NCBI GenBank assembly: GCA_913778765.1
Contig: CAJYXO010000227.1
Span: 1-43,859 of the forward strand
Direction of reading: 5' to 3'
Origin: an uncultured Massilia sp.
GTDB taxonomy: Bacteria; Pseudomonadota; Gammaproteobacteria; Burkholderiales; Burkholderiaceae_D
DNA length: 43,859 nucleotides
The notes beneath the pieces are model-generated. The model did no database searches. It was not told where the DNA came from and worked only from the letters and a program-made list of their open reading frames with translations. Positions within the stretch are counted from its first letter, which is position 1, and each line of letters opens with the position of its first letter. A program made the position numbers and the translations under genes. Below are positions 7,587 to 15,968 of the stretch, piece after piece.

Positions 7587-8666
7587 ATGCGTAACCTGAT
7601 CGCCCTGTTCGCTTGCAGCTGCGTCGTCCTGAGCGCAAGCGCGAACGATCCTGCCCCCGCCGCGGCAGCCCGACTCGCGGCCTCCGTGTCGAAACCCGCC
7701 TCCGCCTCCCTGCCGTCCAAGGAACAGATGGCCAAGGATGCGGCCAAGGAGCCGGTCCCGGGCAAAAAAGAAGCCCCGGCCAAGAAGGCCGCGCCGGCCG
7801 ACGAGGACAAGGAACAAGAAGCCGAAGTGGCGCTCTCGGCCAAGATCGCCGAGCGCCTGGCCGAACTGCGCGAGCGCCAGCAGGCGCGCGCCAGCGCCGC
7901 CGCGCGCGCCAGGAAGGCGGCGGACGCGAAGCGTCTCCAGGAAGAGAAGGCCGCTGCCGCTGCCGCCATCCTGGCCGCCGCGCCCAAGCACGGCACCGTC
8001 TGGTCCTACGAGGGCGAAACCGGCCCAGCCAACTGGTCGAAGATCAACGTCGACTGGGCCAAATGCGGCACCGGCAACCGCCAGTCGCCGATCGACCTGC
8101 GCGACGGGATCAAGGTCAATCTCGAGCAGATCGGCTTCGACTACCACCCGTCCTCGTTCAACGAAGTCAACAACGGCCACACGATCCAGGTGACGGTCGG
8201 CGGTGGCAATTTCATCACGGTCGGCAACCAGACCTACGAGCTGCAGCAGTTCCACTTCCACCGCCCGTCGGAGGAACGCATCAACGGCAAGGGCACGGAA
8301 ATGGTGATGCACCTCGTGCACAAGAGCTATGACGGCAAGATCGCGATCGTCGCCGTGCTGCTCGAGCGCGGCCAGCCGCACAGCCTGATGCAGACGGTCT
8401 GGGACAACCTGCCGCTGGAAAAGAACGAAGTGGTGTCGCCGTCGATCGTGATCGACCCGAAGGATGCGCTGCCCGAGAAGCGCGAATATTTCACCTACAT
8501 GGGCTCGATGACCGAGCCGCCCTGCACCGAAGGCGTGCTGTGGCTGGTGTTCAAGCAGCCGCGCCAGGCCTCGCCGGCGCAGATGGCCCTGTTCTCGCGG
8601 CTGTATCCGCTGAATGCGCGGCCGGTGCAGTCGACGGCTGGGCGGATGATCAAGGAGTCGAACTGA
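7587..8666 (+). CDS. Alpha-carbonic anhydrase with charged N-terminal extension
   Basis: The 359-residue protein has a signal peptide (ends near ASANDPA, residues 18-22). Residues 25-130 are rich in Ala, Lys and Glu and likely form a coiled coil. The alpha-carbonic anhydrase domain begins at HGTVWSYEGETGPANW. Zinc ligands are visible as FHFH in QQFHFHRPSEE (about residues 222-224) and the third His in MHLVHKS (about 243). GNRQSPIDL and EPPCTEGVLW are also family blocks. It converts CO2 and bicarbonate in the periplasm. The extension of about 105 residues is absent from typical secreted members (about 220-250 residues) and may tether or oligomerise the enzyme. Confidence 0.93.
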   Translation: MRNLIALFACSCVVLSASANDPAPAAAARLAASVSKPASASLPSKEQMAKDAAKEPVPGKKEAPAKKAAPADEDKEQEAEVALSAKIAERLAELRERQQARASAAARARKAADAKRLQEEKAAAAAAILAAAPKHGTVWSYEGETGPANWSKINVDWAKCGTGNRQSPIDLRDGIKVNLEQIGFDYHPSSFNEVNNGHTIQVTVGGGNFITVGNQTYELQQFHFHRPSEERINGKGTEMVMHLVHKSYDGKIAIVAVLLERGQPHSLMQTVWDNLPLEKNEVVSPSIVIDPKDALPEKREYFTYMGSMTEPPCTEGVLWLVFKQPRQASPAQMALFSRLYPLNARPVQSTAGRMIKESN

Positions 8667-8674
8667 GTTGGCAT

Positions 8675-8700
8675 GTCGTTCCCGCCTGCGCGGGAACGAC
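8675..8700. repeat. TTCCCGC-family palindrome, single
   Basis: Perfect 11-bp arms (8675-8685 and 8690-8700, GTCGTTCCCGC) flank a CTGC loop. It lies in the 46-bp gap between the convergent carbonic anhydrase and mutarotase genes, so it could serve both as a terminator. Related copies occur at 17096, 20964 and 25509. Confidence 0.85.
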
Positions 8701-8712
8701 GATTCCAGCGTT

Positions 8713-9531
8713 TCAGGCCAGCGCCGGCGAAATCCGGTACGTCCCCGTCCACACCCCGCCCGGCTCCAGCGTCAGCGGCCCCAGCGCCGCCGGCTCGATG
8801 CACACGAAGTTCCGGTACTCCTCGTCCTCCATGTCCGCCAGCGCCGCCGCATCGGCCGCGCCCGGGTTCCACACCACCGCGTCCGTGAAGCCGGTTTGCT
8901 GCAGCAGCAGTTTGTCGGCGCCGTTGTCGAAACCGATCGCACCGCCGATGTGCTCGAACACCTGGTCCAGCTTGTCGGTGATGGCCAGGGTCTCGGCCTG
9001 CACGCCGTCGATGCGCACGGCTTCGACGTCGTCGACCCGGTGATAGGTGTGCAGGGCGGCGGCGAAGGGGAAGGGATGGGTGCCGGTGTTGCGCACCTCG
9101 AACGTCATGGCCAGCTCGGCGCCATGGACGCTCACGCGCAGCGCCAGTTCGAAGGCATAGGCCCAGGCGTTTGAAACCTGCGGCGACAGGTCGCCCTGGT
9201 TCAGGCCCAGCACCGCAAAGGCGGCGCCGTCCTGCTCGCCGCTGTCGAGCAGGCGCCAGGTGCTGGTGCGGGCGAAGCCGTGGCGCATGCCTTCGCCGCG
9301 CTCGGCGAATTGGGGGAAGATCACCGGCACGCCGCCGCGGATGGCGCGGCTGCCGTCGAGCGCGGACAAGGCGCTCATGAACATGCGCTCGGTCGCGGCG
9401 GCGCCGGCCGCCGCGGCAGGCTTCCACGAAACGACATGGGCGCCGTACAGGGTGACGGTGGCTTCGGCGCCGTCCGGCGCGCGCAGCAGCAGGGCGGGCA
9501 GTTGCCCGAATTGGATGGTAGACGTACTCAC
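8713..9531 (-). CDS. D-hexose-6-phosphate mutarotase (aldose 1-epimerase family)
   Basis: This 272-residue protein matches the YeaD-like galactose mutarotase fold: TVTLYGAHVVSW near residue 30, AIRGGVPVIFPQFAERG near 65-80, HGFARTSTWRL, and PFPFAAALHTYHRVDD with the catalytic His. A late Glu lies in FVCIEPAA. It interconverts alpha and beta anomers of hexose 6-phosphates in the cytoplasm. Its length is normal. It is convergent with the carbonic anhydrase gene, and no sugar operon surrounds it, so the physiological substrate is inferred from the family. Confidence 0.9.
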   Translation of the reverse strand: MSTSTIQFGQLPALLLRAPDGAEATVTLYGAHVVSWKPAAAAGAAATERMFMSALSALDGSRAIRGGVPVIFPQFAERGEGMRHGFARTSTWRLLDSGEQDGAAFAVLGLNQGDLSPQVSNAWAYAFELALRVSVHGAELAMTFEVRNTGTHPFPFAAALHTYHRVDDVEAVRIDGVQAETLAITDKLDQVFEHIGGAIGFDNGADKLLLQQTGFTDAVVWNPGAADAAALADMEDEEYRNFVCIEPAALGPLTLEPGGVWTGTYRISPALA

Positions 9532-9551
9532 GACAAAATCCTCCTCAGGCT

Positions 9552-9653
9552 AGCGCGCCCGGCAAAACCTTCATGGCGGCGTTGCACCGTCTCGCCGTAC
9601 TAGCGTACTGTCTTCGACGGTGCGCCTTGCCCTGAAGGTTTGCCGAACGCGCT
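9552..9653. repeat. 102-bp long imperfect hairpin element
   Basis: The whole gap between the mutarotase gene and amiC folds on itself. Outer arms AGCGCG (9552-9557) and CGCGCT (9648-9653) enclose complementary tracts at 9561-9591 and 9616-9644. These include AAACCTTCA/TGAAGGTTT and GCACCGTC/GACGGTGC. The tip contains two GTAC steps. A shortened relative with the same phrase (GCATGGCGGCGTTGCA) is at 28800-28873, so this is another dispersed repeat family, possibly a non-autonomous miniature element. Confidence 0.8.
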
Positions 9654-9668
9654 GACAATTGATGAACG

Positions 9669-11087
9669 TCAGGCAGTTCGGCCCTTCGCCAGCGGCGGAT
9701 TGTACGCGAAGTAGCGCTTGATGCCTTTCGTGATCGCGTCGGCGAGCTGGTTCTGGTAGGCGTCGTCCTTCAGCTTGGCTTCCTCTTCCGGATTCGAGAT
9801 GAAGGCTGTTTCCACCAGGATCGACGGGATGTCCGGCGCCTTCAGCACCGCGAAGCCGGCCTGCTCGACCGAGCCCTTGTGCAGGCGGTTGATGCCGCCG
9901 ATCTCGCTCAGCACGGCCTTGCCGAGCTTCATGCTGTCGTTGATCTGGGCCGTGGTCGACAGGTCGAACAGCACGCTGGCGAGCTGCTTGTCCTGGGTGC
10001 CGAGGTTGACGCCGCCGATCAGGTCGGCCTTGTTCTGGTCGTTCGCCAGCCAGCGCGCCGCGCTCGAGGTGGCGCCCTTCTCGGACAGCACGAACACCGA
10101 GGAGCCGCGCGCCGACGGTTGAATAAAAGCGTCGGCGTGGATCGAGACGAACAGGTCGGCCTGCACCTTGCGCGCCTTTTCCACGCGCTGGCCGAGCGGC
10201 ACGAAGAAGTCGGCGTCGCGGGTCAGCATCACGCGCGTGTTCGGCAGCTCTTCCAGCTTGCCTTTCAGGCGCTTGGCCACCGCCAGCACGATGTCCTTCT
10301 CGTGCACGCCGGTGGCGCCGGTCGCGCCCGGGTCTTCGCCGCCATGGCCGGGGTCGAGGGCGATCGTGACCATGCGCGTGACCTTGGCGCCGTTCTTGGC
10401 CGGGGATGCGGGCTGGGCCTGCGGCGCGGTCGGCTGCGGCTGGCCGGGGCTGCTGCCGGCGCGCGCGGCGTCGGCTTCCAGCTTGGCGACCGGGTCCGGA
10501 CCGGCCTGGCCGAGCGTGGCGTCGCCCGGCTGTGGCGCCGGCGCCGGCGTGGCCGCGGCGGTGCCGCCGTCGCTCCAGTTCTCGCGGGCGATCATGGCCG
10601 CCAGCGGATCGACCGGCCGCACCGGATACAGGTCGAGGATCAGGCGATGGCGGAAGCCGGCCACCGGCGCCAGGTTGAACACCTGCGGCTTGACCTCTTC
10701 CTTGAGGTCGAACACCAGGCGCACCACGTTCGGCCGGTTCTGGGCGACCCTGATCTGCTTGATGTAGGGGTCGTTCGATTCGACCTTGGCGACCAGGCTT
10801 TTCAGGGTCTCGCTCAGGGCCAGACCGTCGATGTCGACCACCAGCCGCGGCGGATCGGCCAGCATCAAGTGGGTGGCTTTCAGGTCGCCGTCGTTTTCCA
10901 GGGTCACGCGGGTGTACTCGTCGGCCGGCCACACGCGCACCGCCATGATCTGGGCGGCGGCGGCCGTCAGCGGCAGGGCGGGAGCGAGGACGGACAGCAG
11001 CAGCGTGCCGCCGGCCTTCAGGACCGTGCGGCGTTTCGGTGCGCCGGGAATCAGGGAGTCGGAGGGTAGTGCAGGCGTTCGAGGCAT
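9669..11087 (-). CDS. amiC: N-acetylmuramoyl-L-alanine amidase AmiC
   Basis: This 472-residue protein cleaves septal peptidoglycan during cell separation. It starts with a twin-arginine type signal (KRRTVLKAGG, residues 18-27, then a hydrophobic stretch). The AMIN domain at about 48-160 (VRVWPADEYTRVTLEND) targets the septum. A Pro/Ala/Gln-rich linker follows. The Amidase_3 domain has zinc ligands in DPGHGGEDPG, GVHEKD, SIHADA, with the catalytic Glu in SILVETAFISN. The family is normally activated by an EnvC/NlpD-type LytM factor, which is not in the window. Its start overlaps the end of tsaE by 37 bp, so the two are translationally coupled. Confidence 0.95.
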   Translation of the reverse strand: MPRTPALPSDSLIPGAPKRRTVLKAGGTLLLSVLAPALPLTAAAAQIMAVRVWPADEYTRVTLENDGDLKATHLMLADPPRLVVDIDGLALSETLKSLVAKVESNDPYIKQIRVAQNRPNVVRLVFDLKEEVKPQVFNLAPVAGFRHRLILDLYPVRPVDPLAAMIARENWSDGGTAAATPAPAPQPGDATLGQAGPDPVAKLEADAARAGSSPGQPQPTAPQAQPASPAKNGAKVTRMVTIALDPGHGGEDPGATGATGVHEKDIVLAVAKRLKGKLEELPNTRVMLTRDADFFVPLGQRVEKARKVQADLFVSIHADAFIQPSARGSSVFVLSEKGATSSAARWLANDQNKADLIGGVNLGTQDKQLASVLFDLSTTAQINDSMKLGKAVLSEIGGINRLHKGSVEQAGFAVLKAPDIPSILVETAFISNPEEEAKLKDDAYQNQLADAITKGIKRYFAYNPPLAKGRTA

Positions 11088-11539
11088 AGCAGGCCCAAAT
11101 CAGACAACGCCTGCAATTCTACAGCACGGCCGTGGCCGCTGACTGTAAGCAACACACGGACGTCGGGCGGCGGCAACACCGGCTCGCCTTTTTCCGGCCA
11201 TTCGACGATGCAGATATTCCTGCCGTCGAAGTCTTCGCGGAAGCCCGCATCGAGGAATTCCTCGGGGCTGGACATGCGGTAAAGGTCGTAGTGGATCAGG
11301 TTGACGGTTTGTCCATGCAACGAGATCCGGTAGGGCTCGGACAGCGTGTAGGTCGGGCTTTTCACGGCGCCCTGGTGGCCGGCCGCGTGCAGCAGGGCGC
11401 GCGTGAGGGCGGTCTTGCCGGCGCCGAGGTCGCCGTGCAAATAGATGACGAGGCCGGGCGCCAGCGCGCGCGCCAAGGCGCCGCCCAGGGCCTGGGTCGC
11501 GGATTCGTCGGGAAGGTAAGCTGTTTTTACAGACTGCAT
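11051..11539 (-). CDS. tsaE: tRNA threonylcarbamoyladenosine ATPase TsaE
   Basis: TsaE works with TsaB and TsaD to make t6A37 on ANN-reading tRNAs. The 162-residue protein has the Walker A motif HGDLGAGKTALTRAL (residues 35-49), KSPTYTLSEPY, HYDLYRM and VEWPEKGE, in normal order. The frame is open far upstream, but the ATG at 11539 gives the usual family length. It is divergent from queG with only 18 bp between start codons, so its promoter must overlap queG coding sequence or lie in that gap. TsaD is encoded in the same window at 29816-30853. Confidence 0.94.
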   Translation of the reverse strand: MQSVKTAYLPDESATQALGGALARALAPGLVIYLHGDLGAGKTALTRALLHAAGHQGAVKSPTYTLSEPYRISLHGQTVNLIHYDLYRMSSPEEFLDAGFREDFDGRNICIVEWPEKGEPVLPPPDVRVLLTVSGHGRAVELQALSDLGLLCLERLHYPPTP

Positions 11540-11557
11540 CGCATAAAATAGTGAGTT

Positions 11558-12673
11558 ATGTCCCCATCCCGAACCGATCTGACCGAACTTGCAAGCGCCA
11601 TCAAGGCCTGGGGCGCGGAGCTGGGCTTTGCCGAGGTCCGGATTGCCGACGTGGACCTGTCGGCCCACGAAGCCGGCCTGCAGGCCTGGCTGGATGCCGG
11701 CCACCATGGCGAGATGGATTATATGGCAAGCCACGGCATGAAGCGCGCCCGGCCGGCGGAGCTGGTGCCGGGCACGCTGCGGGCGATCGTCGCGCGCATG
11801 GATTATCTGCCGATGGATACGGGGGCCGACTGGCGTGCCCGCGAACGCCTGCGCCAGCGGGATCCCGAGGCCGCCGTGGTCTCGCTGTACGCGCGCGGCC
11901 GCGATTACCACAAGGTGCTGCGCAACCGGCTGCAACAGCTGGCGGAGCGCATCCGCGGCGTAGCCGGCGATTACGGCTTCCGCGTGTTCACGGACTCGGC
12001 GCCGGTGATGGAACTGCCGCTGGCGGAAAAATCGGGACTCGGCTGGCGCGGCAAGCACACGCTGCTGCTGAGCCGGGAGGCCGGCTCGACTTTCTTCATC
12101 GGCGAGATCCTGGTCGACCTGCCGCTGCCGGTCGACGCGCCCACCGGTTCCCATTGCGGCCAGTGCGAAGCCTGCATCACGGCCTGCCCGACCAACGCGA
12201 TCCTGGGCCCGGGACGGCTGGATGCGCGGCGCTGCATCTCTTACCTGACGATCGAGCTGAAGGGCGGCATCCCGGAAGAATTCAGGCCGCTGATCGGCAA
12301 CCGCATCTACGGCTGCGACGACTGCCAGCTGGCCTGCCCGTGGAACAAGTTCGCGCAACGCGCCGTTCTGCCGGATTTCGACGAGCGCCATGGCCTGGGC
12401 AGTGCGGATCTGGTGGAACTGTTCGGATGGAACGAGGAGGAATTCAATCGCCGCATGGAAGGCAGCCCGATCCGGCGCATCGGGCATGAGCGCTGGCTGC
12501 GCAATCTGGCGGTGGGCATGGGTAACGCAGCAACTGCGGCGGCGGACACCGGCGCCAGGGGCGACCCGCGCATCGTGGCGGCCTTGCGGGCAAGGCTCGC
12601 GCACCCGTCAGAAATGGTACGCGAGCACGTGGCGTGGGCATTGGAGCGCCACGCCGCCGCCGAGTCTGCCTAG
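11558..12673 (+). CDS. queG: Epoxyqueuosine reductase QueG
   Basis: QueG reduces epoxyqueuosine to queuosine in tRNA using cobalamin and two [4Fe-4S] clusters. The 371-residue protein shows HGEMDYMASHG near residue 50, the catalytic region FTDSAPVMELPLAEKSGLGW near 145-165, and ferredoxin-type cysteines in CGQCEACITACP (about 199-210) and CDDCQLACPWN (about 252-262). C-terminal HEAT-like helices follow. The length is typical. Its stop codon overlaps the stop of the convergent DUF3052-like gene by three bases. Confidence 0.95.
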   Translation: MSPSRTDLTELASAIKAWGAELGFAEVRIADVDLSAHEAGLQAWLDAGHHGEMDYMASHGMKRARPAELVPGTLRAIVARMDYLPMDTGADWRARERLRQRDPEAAVVSLYARGRDYHKVLRNRLQQLAERIRGVAGDYGFRVFTDSAPVMELPLAEKSGLGWRGKHTLLLSREAGSTFFIGEILVDLPLPVDAPTGSHCGQCEACITACPTNAILGPGRLDARRCISYLTIELKGGIPEEFRPLIGNRIYGCDDCQLACPWNKFAQRAVLPDFDERHGLGSADLVELFGWNEEEFNRRMEGSPIRRIGHERWLRNLAVGMGNAATAAADTGARGDPRIVAALRARLAHPSEMVREHVAWALERHAAAESA

Positions 12674-13050
12674 ACCTCGATACGCTTCAGGCGCAGCGCC
12701 GACCAGTCGCCGTCGATCGAGATCATGGCCACGCCGGTGATACCGTTTTCCTTCGCATAGGCATTGATCGAGTCGCGATTGATATCAGTGGCCTTCGACG
12801 CCGTCTGCTTCAGGTAGGCGACCCACAGCGAGCCCTTGTCCCCCAGGCGTTCCTTCGCCATCGGGAAATATTGTTCGAGTTCCTTGCGGTTCATCGCGAA
12901 CATCAGCACCACGTCCACCTTGTCCTGGTCGTTCTTGATCAGGTCGGGCGGCATCTGCGACACCATGCCGGGATGGACGTTCCCATTCAGGATCAGCATC
13001 GATTTCGCGTTCCTCAGGAACATCTTGTCAGCAATTGTCTTTTCGCTCAT
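12670..13050 (-). CDS. DUF3052-like hypothetical protein
   Basis: The 126-residue protein has no signal peptide or membrane segment. The pattern KVDVVLMFAMNRKELEQYFP...GSLWVAYLKQTASK...DINRDSINAYAKENG...DGDWSALRLKR resembles DUF3052 proteins, small soluble proteins of unknown function whose conserved end is W-S-x-L-(K/R). That assignment is from memory of the family and is moderate. It is convergent with queG, and the two stop codons share three bases. Its function is not known. Confidence 0.75.
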   Translation of the reverse strand: MSEKTIADKMFLRNAKSMLILNGNVHPGMVSQMPPDLIKNDQDKVDVVLMFAMNRKELEQYFPMAKERLGDKGSLWVAYLKQTASKATDINRDSINAYAKENGITGVAMISIDGDWSALRLKRIEV

Positions 13051-13216
13051 CTGCGTTCCCTAAAAAGTGTTCATTTTGATTTTACAAGCGAACCCCTGAA
13101 ATCCAGGGCGGAAAACCTGCCGTGCGCGCTGTTCAAAAACCAAAGGCGGCGCCATCGGCCGGCAAGATTGAAACGGCGGAACGTGTGGTGCCGGAGATAA
13201 ATAAAACAGTCGTCGC

Positions 13217-13263
13217 GGCCGCGTCATGCGGCGGATCGGAGGCGGCAGCCGCATGACGCGGCC
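13217..13263. repeat. Perfect 16-bp inverted repeat
   Basis: Arms 13217-13232 and 13248-13263 (GGCCGCGTCATGCGGC and its complement) are perfect around a 15-nt loop. It lies in the 267-bp gap between the DUF3052-like gene start and the dctR stop. On the minus strand it is followed about 13 nt later by TTTTATTTAT, so it may terminate dctSR transcription, although the T-tract is set back. Nothing else is recognised in this gap. Confidence 0.75.
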
Positions 13264-13317
13264 AGAACTGCAGCTAGGGACGGCTGGGCTGTTTCACAAG
13301 AGCCCGTTCCGGATTTT

Positions 13318-13902
13318 TTACTTCAGCAGGCCGGCCAGCTCGACCGCGGTCTTGACCTGCATCTTGTCGAAGATGTGGGCGCGGTGGACCTCCACCGTGC
13401 GCATGCTGATGCCCAGCTTGTCGGCGACGACCTTGTTCATGTTCCCGGCCAGGATCAGGTCGAGCACCTCGCGTTCGCGCGCCGACAGGGTGGCCAGGCG
13501 TTCGCGCACCGCGCCGGAAGCGGCGGCGTCGCGCGAGCGCGCCAGGGCTTCTTCGACGCGGTCCATCAGCTGGTTGTCGTTGAAGGGTTTTTCGAAGAAG
13601 TCGAAGGCGCCGCGTTTCAGCGAATCGACCGCCATCGGCACGTCGCCGTGGCCGGTCAGGAAGATCACCGGCAGGCGCGCCAGCAGGCCGCGCGCCACCA
13701 GCTGGTCGAACACGGCGATGCCGTTCATGCCGGGCATGCGCACGTCGAGCAGGATGCATTCGCCGTCCGGGTCCGCCTGCGCGCCGAGGGCGTCGAGGAA
13801 GGCCTGGCCGCCATCGTAGCCGCGCGCGGACAGCCCGCGCGACTGCGCCAGCCATTCGAGGGCGTCGCGGATCACGTCTTCGTCGTCGACGATATGCAGC
13901 AT
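13318..13902 (-). CDS. dctR: FixJ-family response regulator, DctR-like
   Basis: The 194-residue protein has a receiver domain with acidic pocket D6/D7, phospho-acceptor D53 (LLDVRMPGMNG), T83 and K105 (FEKPF), then a LuxR-type helix-turn-helix (LSAREREVLDLILAG through GISMRTVEVHRAHIFDKM, residues 138-180). It follows the kinase gene by 15 bp with AGGAGAG upstream. Together with the divergent TRAP transporter this matches the DctSR arrangement described in Rhodobacter, where DctR activates dctPQM in response to C4-dicarboxylates. The candidate operator is the palindrome at 15969-15990. Assignment of the ligand is inference from context. Confidence 0.88.
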   Translation of the reverse strand: MLHIVDDEDVIRDALEWLAQSRGLSARGYDGGQAFLDALGAQADPDGECILLDVRMPGMNGIAVFDQLVARGLLARLPVIFLTGHGDVPMAVDSLKRGAFDFFEKPFNDNQLMDRVEEALARSRDAAASGAVRERLATLSAREREVLDLILAGNMNKVVADKLGISMRTVEVHRAHIFDKMQVKTAVELAGLLK

Positions 13903-13917
13903 GTTCTCTCCTACTCT

Positions 13918-15936
13918 TCAGGTGGGTATTGTAGCCTGCGCCTGCTGCAGCGTGAACGTGAACACCGTGCCGCCGCCGGGATTGTCGGCGTGGGTGAGCG
14001 TGCCGCCATGGAATTCGATGGCCGTGCGGCAGATCGACAGGCCCATGCCCATGCCCTCGGCCTTGGTCGAGAAGAAGGGCGAGAACAGGCGTTCGGCCAC
14101 TTCCGGCGGGATGCCGTGGCCATTGTCGATCACGGACACCGACACGTGGGCATCGCCCTGCGCGGCGGCGATGCGCAGCACCCGGCGCTCGCGCGCGATG
14201 TCCTGCATCGATTCGATCGCGTTGCGGGTCAGGTTCAGCAGCACCTGCTCGAGCAGCACGCGGTCGGCCAGCACCGGCGGCAGGTCGGGCGGGCATTCCA
14301 CCTGCAGGGTCACATAGCTCTGGCGCGCCTGCAGGTCGACCAGCGCGCGGATGCCGTCGATCACGTGCTGGACCGGGACGATCTCGCGGCGCGGCTCGCG
14401 CTTCTTCACGAATTCGTGCACGCTGCGGATGATCTGGCCGGCCCGCCGCGCCTGGGTGTTGGCCTGTTCCAGCGCGCGTTTCAGCATGCCGAGCGAGGAC
14501 GAGGACGAGGACGACGGCGCCGGCCCGGCGGCGGCGTCGTCGCGCACTTTATCCAGCACGTTCAAGGCGCCGGCGGTATAGCTGGAGATCGCCGCCAGCG
14601 GCTGGTTCAGCTCGTGCGCCAGCATCGACGAGATCTCGCCCATGGTCGCCAGGCGCGCGCTGGTCTCGAGCTTTTCCTGCTGCTGGCGCGCCAGCTCTTC
14701 GGCGCGCTTGCGATCGGTGATGTCGAGGATGGAGCTCATCCAGCCGGTGTGGCGGCCATGGCTGTCGACCAGCGGCGCCTCGAACACCAGCACCGGCACG
14801 CGCACGCCGTCCGGGCGCTGGAACACGGTCTCGAACTGCGGCACGGCCTGGCCTTCCAGCACCTTGCGGAAGCGGTATTCGTAGTCGGCCATCGCTTCCG
14901 GCGCCCAGTAGGCCATCGGCGGCTTGCGGCCCAGCAGCTCGTGGGCCGGCAGCCCGACGATGCGGCAGAAGGCCGGGTTCACGTAGGTCACGCGGCCTTC
15001 GAGGTCGCGCGCGCGCAGGCCGGTCAGCAGCGAGTTCTCCATCGCGGTGCGGAAGGCCATCTGCTGGCGCAGCGCGTTCTCGGCGGCGATGGTGCGCGCG
15101 ATGTGGCGCCACAGCGCGGCCAGCGACATCACCAGGCCCAGCGCCAGCACGATGACGGAGCCGACCAGCAGGTTGGGCAGCAGCTTGGGCGCGCCCTTCA
15201 CGCTGTCGGTGGACAGGGCGATCTGAGCGCCCGGCAGGTCGAGCGCGCGCTTGTGCGTGTAGACCCCGTGTCCCGGGCCGCCGGCGGCGCGCTGGGCCAC
15301 CACGTGGTCGTCGCGGTCGAGCAGGGACAGGGCGTTGTCCTGGGCGAACCACCAGGGCACGTTCTCGTCCAGCAGGGTCTGCAGGCTGTAGGTGGCGACC
15401 AGGCTGCCGGTGAACCGGCCCTGGCGGTAGAGCGGCAGGTGGTAGTCGATCAGGCCGCCATGCGCCGGCGTGGCGCCGTAGGCGTCGCTGTAGCGTCCCG
15501 CGCGGGTGGTGCGCGACATCGCCTGGGCTTCGCGCGAGGACTGGGTCAGGCCGCCGCCCGGCAGATCGATGCCGCGCACCGCCAGCAGGCGGCCGTCGGC
15601 GTCCAGCCAGGCGATGCGGCGCAGTTCGTGGCCGTTCTTGAACATCTGCGCCAGCCGGGCCTGCAGGACCTCGGGAGCGGGCGGCGCTTCGGCGGCGAGG
15701 TCGGCGCCGAAGGTCGCCAGCGCTTCTTCCGAGCGCGCCAGCTCGAAGCGCAGGGTCTGCTCGACCCAGAGCGTGTCGGCGATCAGCTGTTCCTGGCGCT
15801 CGTTGCTCTCCATCTGGCGCGCCTGCCAGGGCAGCCACAGCAGGACCAGCAGGAACAGCAGCACCAGCAGCACCGGCACCAGCCAGCGCCAGGGACCGTC
15901 CGGCACCGGACGCGGGATCGAAAATGGGTTTTTCAT
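13918..15936 (-). CDS. dctS: PAS-containing sensor histidine kinase, DctS-like
   Basis: The 672-residue protein has a transmembrane helix at about 16-36, a periplasmic sensor domain of about 210 residues, a second helix near 248-272, and a PAS/PAC domain at about 305-415 (GLRARDLEGRVTYVNPAF, then SSILDITDRKRAEE). The HisKA domain has H441 in LAHELNQPL. The HATPase domain has NLTRNAIESM, DNGHGIPPE and GMGMGLSI. It probably senses extracellular dicarboxylates and phosphorylates DctR. A run of seven serines (about residue 475) sits between dimerisation and ATPase parts and is encoded by a hexamer repeat. The ATG at 15936 is chosen because it begins just before the first helix; no clear ribosome-binding site is seen. 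Confidence 0.88.
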   Translation of the reverse strand: MKNPFSIPRPVPDGPWRWLVPVLLVLLFLLVLLWLPWQARQMESNERQEQLIADTLWVEQTLRFELARSEEALATFGADLAAEAPPAPEVLQARLAQMFKNGHELRRIAWLDADGRLLAVRGIDLPGGGLTQSSREAQAMSRTTRAGRYSDAYGATPAHGGLIDYHLPLYRQGRFTGSLVATYSLQTLLDENVPWWFAQDNALSLLDRDDHVVAQRAAGGPGHGVYTHKRALDLPGAQIALSTDSVKGAPKLLPNLLVGSVIVLALGLVMSLAALWRHIARTIAAENALRQQMAFRTAMENSLLTGLRARDLEGRVTYVNPAFCRIVGLPAHELLGRKPPMAYWAPEAMADYEYRFRKVLEGQAVPQFETVFQRPDGVRVPVLVFEAPLVDSHGRHTGWMSSILDITDRKRAEELARQQQEKLETSARLATMGEISSMLAHELNQPLAAISSYTAGALNVLDKVRDDAAAGPAPSSSSSSSLGMLKRALEQANTQARRAGQIIRSVHEFVKKREPRREIVPVQHVIDGIRALVDLQARQSYVTLQVECPPDLPPVLADRVLLEQVLLNLTRNAIESMQDIARERRVLRIAAAQGDAHVSVSVIDNGHGIPPEVAERLFSPFFSTKAEGMGMGLSICRTAIEFHGGTLTHADNPGGGTVFTFTLQQAQATIPT

Positions 15937-15968
15937 GGCATAACGTGATACTTTTACTGCTGAGCCAG

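Noticed and set aside
11540..12604. N-terminal extension of TsaE opposite queG
   Set aside because: The frame is open by chance opposite queG. The family start is at 11539, and the added residues have antisense-type composition.
13375..15948. An 857-codon plus-strand frame opposite dctS and dctR
   Set aside because: It is antisense shadow sequence; the minus-strand kinase and regulator have every expected motif.
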